From positions 1-20,647 of IMG/VR virus record IMGVR_UViG_3300003629_000021: 20,647 nucleotides of DNA; one strand, written 5' to 3'. Of the stretch, positions 20,448-20,647 are shown piece by piece. A program made the position numbers and the translations under genes. Within the stretch, counting starts at the first letter, position 1; every line of letters starts with the position of its first letter. A model generated the notes under the pieces. It searched no databases. It was not told the origin of the DNA and saw only the letters and a list, made by a program, of their open reading frames with translations. The stretch comes from a virus.

Positions 20448-20546
20448 ATGAACCTCGAAGAAGAACTTGCCGACATTCCGCTCCCCGACGAGTTCGAGCA
20501 ATTGCCGGTGGGTCCGAAAGAGTTAAGTGCATTGCGAGATAAATAG
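20448..20546 (+). CDS. Very short acidic protein, 32 aa
   Basis: The frame reads MNLEEELADIPLPDEFEQLP and ends ALRDK. The spacing to TTAAGG is right for a leaderless start, and the frame ends five bases before the next ATG. Its codons also hold the next promoter (CCGAAAGAGTTAAGTG). It is short, so it could be a leader-like peptide or a chance frame, but the promoter fit favours a real gene. Confidence 0.5.
   Translation: MNLEEELADIPLPDEFEQLPVGPKELSALRDK
20514..20529 (+). promoter_or_regulatory. Promoter inside the 32-aa gene
   Basis: CCGAAAGAGTTAAGTG. TTAAGTG starts 28 nt before the ATG at 20551. Confidence 0.62.
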
Positions 20547-20550
20547 AAGT

Positions 20551-20647
20551 ATGCCCTGTCGAGAATGCGGCGAATCCGCAAAGAAGCACGGCGGCCTCTG
20601 TGTTGGCCTCGAATACGACGACTCCGGTGAGGCAACATATACCTGCC
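20551..20647 (+). CDS. Zinc-ribbon protein, 3' end cut by window
   Basis: The frame starts MPCRECGESAKKHGGLCVGL and runs off the window at residue 32, just after another Cys (ATYTC). CxxC at 3-6 plus later cysteines suggest a small zinc ribbon. The start is set by leaderless spacing from the promoter at 20514. Function unknown. Confidence 0.65.
   Translation, partial: MPCRECGESAKKHGGLCVGLEYDDSGEATYTC

Noticed and set aside
19302-20501. Long reverse-strand open frame (399 aa)
   Set aside because: It lies opposite the well-supported SprT-like gene and its neighbours, has no promoter or recognisable motif, and reflects codon bias on the real strand.
1-20647. CRISPR array or long tandem repeats
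   Set aside because: The only recurring short sequences are promoter boxes at uneven distances in front of genes; no regular repeat-spacer pattern was found.

Overview
The window looks like part of the genome of a tailed virus of halophilic archaea. The evidence is a dense run of about 36 genes, all on the + strand, with acidic, Asp/Glu-rich products. Many genes have a haloarchaeal-type promoter (BRE-like CGAAA followed by TTTAAGTA or TTATAA) placed 27-33 nt before the ATG, which implies leaderless mRNAs. Four palindromic tetranucleotides (GATC, CTAG, CATG, AGCT) appear to be missing from the whole 20.6 kb by eye. That kind of restriction-site avoidance is known from haloviruses of the HF1/HF2 type; I recall this rather than having checked it. 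No structural gene, integrase, CRISPR array, rRNA or complete tRNA is visible, so this is an early/accessory region rich in nucleic-acid enzymes.

Layout. 1-3.2 kb: the tail of one large unknown gene and a second unknown gene, separated by a LAGLIDADG homing endonuclease (HEG1). 3.2-6.2 kb: a calcineurin-like phosphoesterase, a run of small unknown genes including two tandem paralogues, a small membrane protein, a Mom-like DNA base-modification enzyme and a 35-aa membrane protein. 6.2-8.1 kb: an AT-rich small gene, HEG2 and an Rnl2-type RNA ligase. 8.1-10.1 kb: small unknown and zinc-ribbon proteins, one of them possibly made by +1 frameshifting at CTT TGA. 10.1-13.2 kb: an HNH endonuclease, an ATP-dependent DNA ligase and a second HNH endonuclease. 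13.2-15.8 kb: small genes, an SPFH/prohibitin-like membrane protein, a tRNA-like minihelix and small membrane and zinc proteins. 15.8-17.8 kb: an orphan HNH 5' fragment, HEG3, then a full HNH-RNA ligase fusion. 17.8-20.6 kb: a C5 cytosine methyltransferase, two small genes, an SprT-like zinc protease and small zinc-finger genes.

The most striking theme is that homing endonucleases sit beside nucleic-acid ligases. All three ligases (two RNA, one DNA) have a homing-type endonuclease immediately upstream, and the DNA ligase has one on each side. At 15.8-16.8 kb the insertion scar is readable: HEG3 lies inside what looks like the original HNH-ligase start, and a divergent second copy of that start follows it and keeps the ligase intact. 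The best promoters in the window belong mainly to the endonucleases, and HEG1 and HEG3 also end in a sequence that rebuilds a promoter for the next gene. Genes are packed so tightly that promoter boxes often contain the stop codon of the gene before. Functionally the region combines nucleic-acid repair (DNA and RNA ligases, SprT), DNA modification (Mom-like, C5 methyltransferase) and a small membrane module (SPFH plus several one- or two-helix proteins).
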